DNA from: Candidatus Kapaibacterium sp.
GTDB taxonomy: Bacteria > Bacteroidota > Ignavibacteria > Kapaibacteriales > UBA4661
NCBI GenBank assembly: GCA_025455065.1
Contig: JALONG010000019.1
Span: 1-64,000 of the forward strand
DNA: 64,000 nucleotides
Direction of reading: 5' to 3'
Below, in pieces: positions 62,727-64,000 of this stretch. Positions within the stretch are counted from its first letter, which is position 1. Every line of letters starts with the position of its first letter. Both the position numbers and the translations under genes were made by a program. Below the pieces are notes generated by a model. The model had not been told where the DNA came from, did no database searches, and saw only the letters and a list, made by a program, of their open reading frames with translations.

Positions 62727-63671
62727 TTAGAGGCTCATCTCATAATACGCAAGACTGGAATACGTTACGCCAGATTTTGTCGGGCGCTCATACCACTGCT
62801 CGTATGCTAATGCTTCGCCGTCACGGGGTTTGACGGCTTCCAAGAGCGAATATACGGGCGGCAAACCACAAATTTTGTATGTGTCATTCACTGCGGCTAT
62901 TTGCCGAAAATACTCGCTGCCGTTGCTTGTTTCCATTGCGTGAAGCAAGTTCTTATCGGCTTCTTTCACGGTTGTAAGCATTGTCGCCGCATCATAATTG
63001 TCATCAAATTTACGCCCGATATGTGCCATATCCGCACTGACAACAAACGCTGCTTTCTTTCCCGATTCACCTAAAACTTCCCGTAAAACTCCGCAAAAGC
63101 TGACAAAATCGTGGTTTTGTGTTGGCAGTACACCGTTTTTTCGGAAGGATTGCACAAATGGATAAAACGATGTTATCAATATCGGTACGATAGTAAATTC
63201 ACGAAATCCAAAAAAACGCTGTAAGAAAACGACCTCAAATTCGATAGAATGTTCCTCCTTGTGCGCAGAATCGTCCTTACCGAGGTGGGGCAGACGCTCG
63301 TAAAGTTTTTTGACAATTTCCTCATCCGTTTTGACAACGCCGTGCGGTGTAGAAAAGTGCTGCAAAGTCGGTATAAACAGGCTTCCCCAGCCATAGTGTG
63401 ATGTTGCCAGCACCACAAAAACATCGGCATCATTCTCCAAAAGCGCATAATAAGCGGGTCCGTAGGCGGACAATCCAACGCGAAAATCTATATGCGGCGC
63501 AATAATCGCCTGTGCATTTTTCCTGACACTTTTACCCGAAAGTGTCAGGTGGTGTGGGGAAATCACAACACTGTCAAGTAAATCTGACAGTTTTTGTTCA
63601 TTTGCCGGATAACAAACTCCAGCGAATTGCGCAGGACGGATGTGAGGTGTGGCAATGGTGTGCAGAACCAT
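62727..63671 (-). CDS. MEMO1 family protein (AmmeMemoRadiSam system B type)
   Basis: A 314-aa protein of the MEMO/dioxygenase-like family: FAGVCYPAN at the start, IAPHIDFRVG, ATSHYG, EEHSIEFEVVFLQ and VVSADMAHIG with the metal-region His and Asp residues. Bacterial members often lie beside an AMMECR1 protein and a radical SAM enzyme (AmmeMemoRadiSam); neither is in this window. Its function is unknown; the bacterial protein is structurally like extradiol dioxygenases. Two small inverted repeats lie in the codons of the N-terminal linker (63522-63549 and 63571-63590). Confidence 0.85.
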   Translation of the reverse strand: MVLHTIATPHIRPAQFAGVCYPANEQKLSDLLDSVVISPHHLTLSGKSVRKNAQAIIAPHIDFRVGLSAYGPAYYALLENDADVFVVLATSHYGWGSLFIPTLQHFSTPHGVVKTDEEIVKKLYERLPHLGKDDSAHKEEHSIEFEVVFLQRFFGFREFTIVPILITSFYPFVQSFRKNGVLPTQNHDFVSFCGVLREVLGESGKKAAFVVSADMAHIGRKFDDNYDAATMLTTVKEADKNLLHAMETSNGSEYFRQIAAVNDTYKICGLPPVYSLLEAVKPRDGEALAYEQWYERPTKSGVTYSSLAYYEMSL

Positions 63672-63706
63672 ACAAGAACTGAAAATTTAGATAGTAGCGA
63701 AAACTA

Positions 63707-63767
63707 TTCAGGTTGCCCTACTTTGCCTCAGCCCTTGAATGAGCTAAAATAAGTAGGGCAACCTGAA
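63707..63767. repeat. Palindromic repeat, family E
   Basis: Perfect 17-bp arms TTCAGGTTGCCCTACTT (63707-63723) and complement (63751-63767), with a 27-bp loop that has an inner CTCA/TGAG. It occupies the gap between the MEMO gene and the citrate synthase stop. No T-run is visible; it is seen once in this window. Confidence 0.7.
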
Positions 63768-63784
63768 ATTATTACAAATCATTT

Positions 63785-64000
63785 TTAGTTCATACCCAAC
63801 ATTTTCTTAATACCTGCGCTTGTCAAACCTTTCGGGCGGGTAATCGGAACACCCGCAGCACGCGCCAAGACTAGCTGCGATGCAATGCCCATTGCACGAG
63901 AAACACCGAACATAACGGTATAAAACTCAAATTCACGCATACCGTAGTAATAAAGCAATGAGCCGGAAGCCGCATCCACATTGGGCCAAACGTTTTTCGC
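63785..64000 (-). CDS. gltA: Citrate synthase, C-terminal part (cut by window edge)
   Basis: The frame enters at the window end and covers the last 71 residues: [42 protein letters not shown] and a C-terminal [19 protein letters not shown]. The W-P-N-V-D-A and F-x-V-S-R segments contain the conserved active-site Asp and Arg region. It condenses acetyl-CoA with oxaloacetate. The start lies outside the window. Confidence 0.85.
   Translation of the reverse strand, partial: AKNVWPNVDAASGSLLYYYGMREFEFYTVMFGVSRAMGIASQLVLARAAGVPITRPKGLTSAGIKKMLGMN

Overview
This window looks like a chromosomal segment of a free-living, heterotrophic, Gram-negative member of the FCB group (Bacteroidota/Chlorobiota relatives). 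The sequence reasons are a PorX-type response regulator with a PglZ domain, a secreted esterase with a type IX secretion (T9SS) C-terminal sorting domain, outer-membrane and lipoprotein genes (Omp85/TamA-like, Lnt, LptF/G, several lipoboxes), and promoter-like motifs of the Bacteroidota kind (TTG about 19-21 nt before TAnnTTTG). A Chlorobiota/Kapabacteria-like host is my inference; no 16S rRNA or phylogeny is available here. I see no rRNA, tRNA, CRISPR array or prophage.

Layout. 0-3.6 kb: small hypothetical genes, a Uma2-family nuclease, HPr kinase/phosphorylase and hibernation factor. 3.9-8.5 kb (+): porX, tsaE and an O-antigen-ligase-like TPR membrane protein. 8.6-9.4 kb: birA (-). 9.9-12.7 kb (+): a DUF2795 protein and a TamA-like Omp85 protein. 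12.9-30.6 kb: a long minus-strand block holding mutL, a PIN nuclease plus AAA/DUF3696 ATPase pair, panB, two SDRs, a DUF4160/DUF2442 pair, purM, an M16 protease, an ApaLI-type restriction-modification pair, a solute-binding lipoprotein, a glycosyltransferase-like protein and a class 3 aldehyde dehydrogenase. 30.8-36.4 kb (+): AraC regulator, GNAT, an A+T-rich accessory stretch (beta-propeller lipoprotein, T9SS esterase, small membrane protein) bounded by inverted repeats, and an EamA transporter. 36.5-37.7 kb (-): a TerC-family protein. 37.9-48.1 kb (+): fatty-acid hydroxylase, solitary nuoC, BatE-like protein, SPFH protein, FKBP lipoprotein, homogentisate dioxygenase, DUF4149 protein, lnt, a J-domain protein and truA. 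48.2-55.1 kb (-): an AddB-like nuclease, LptF/G permease, MltB-like transglycosylase and purN. 55.6-62.7 kb (+): acyl-CoA carboxylase beta subunit, flippase, isoaspartyl peptidase, NlpC/P60 and CapA proteins. 62.7-64 kb (-): MEMO1 family and the 3' end of citrate synthase.

Most genes are dispersed housekeeping or envelope functions rather than pathway operons. The parts that act together are accessory: a PIN/ATPase pair inserted directly before mutL, a complete type II R-M pair, and a DUF4160/DUF2442 pair that resembles a toxin-antitoxin module. The intergenic space carries at least five kinds of palindromic or dispersed repeat, four of them in two or more copies within 64 kb. Candidate rho-independent terminators are recognisable after many transcription units.
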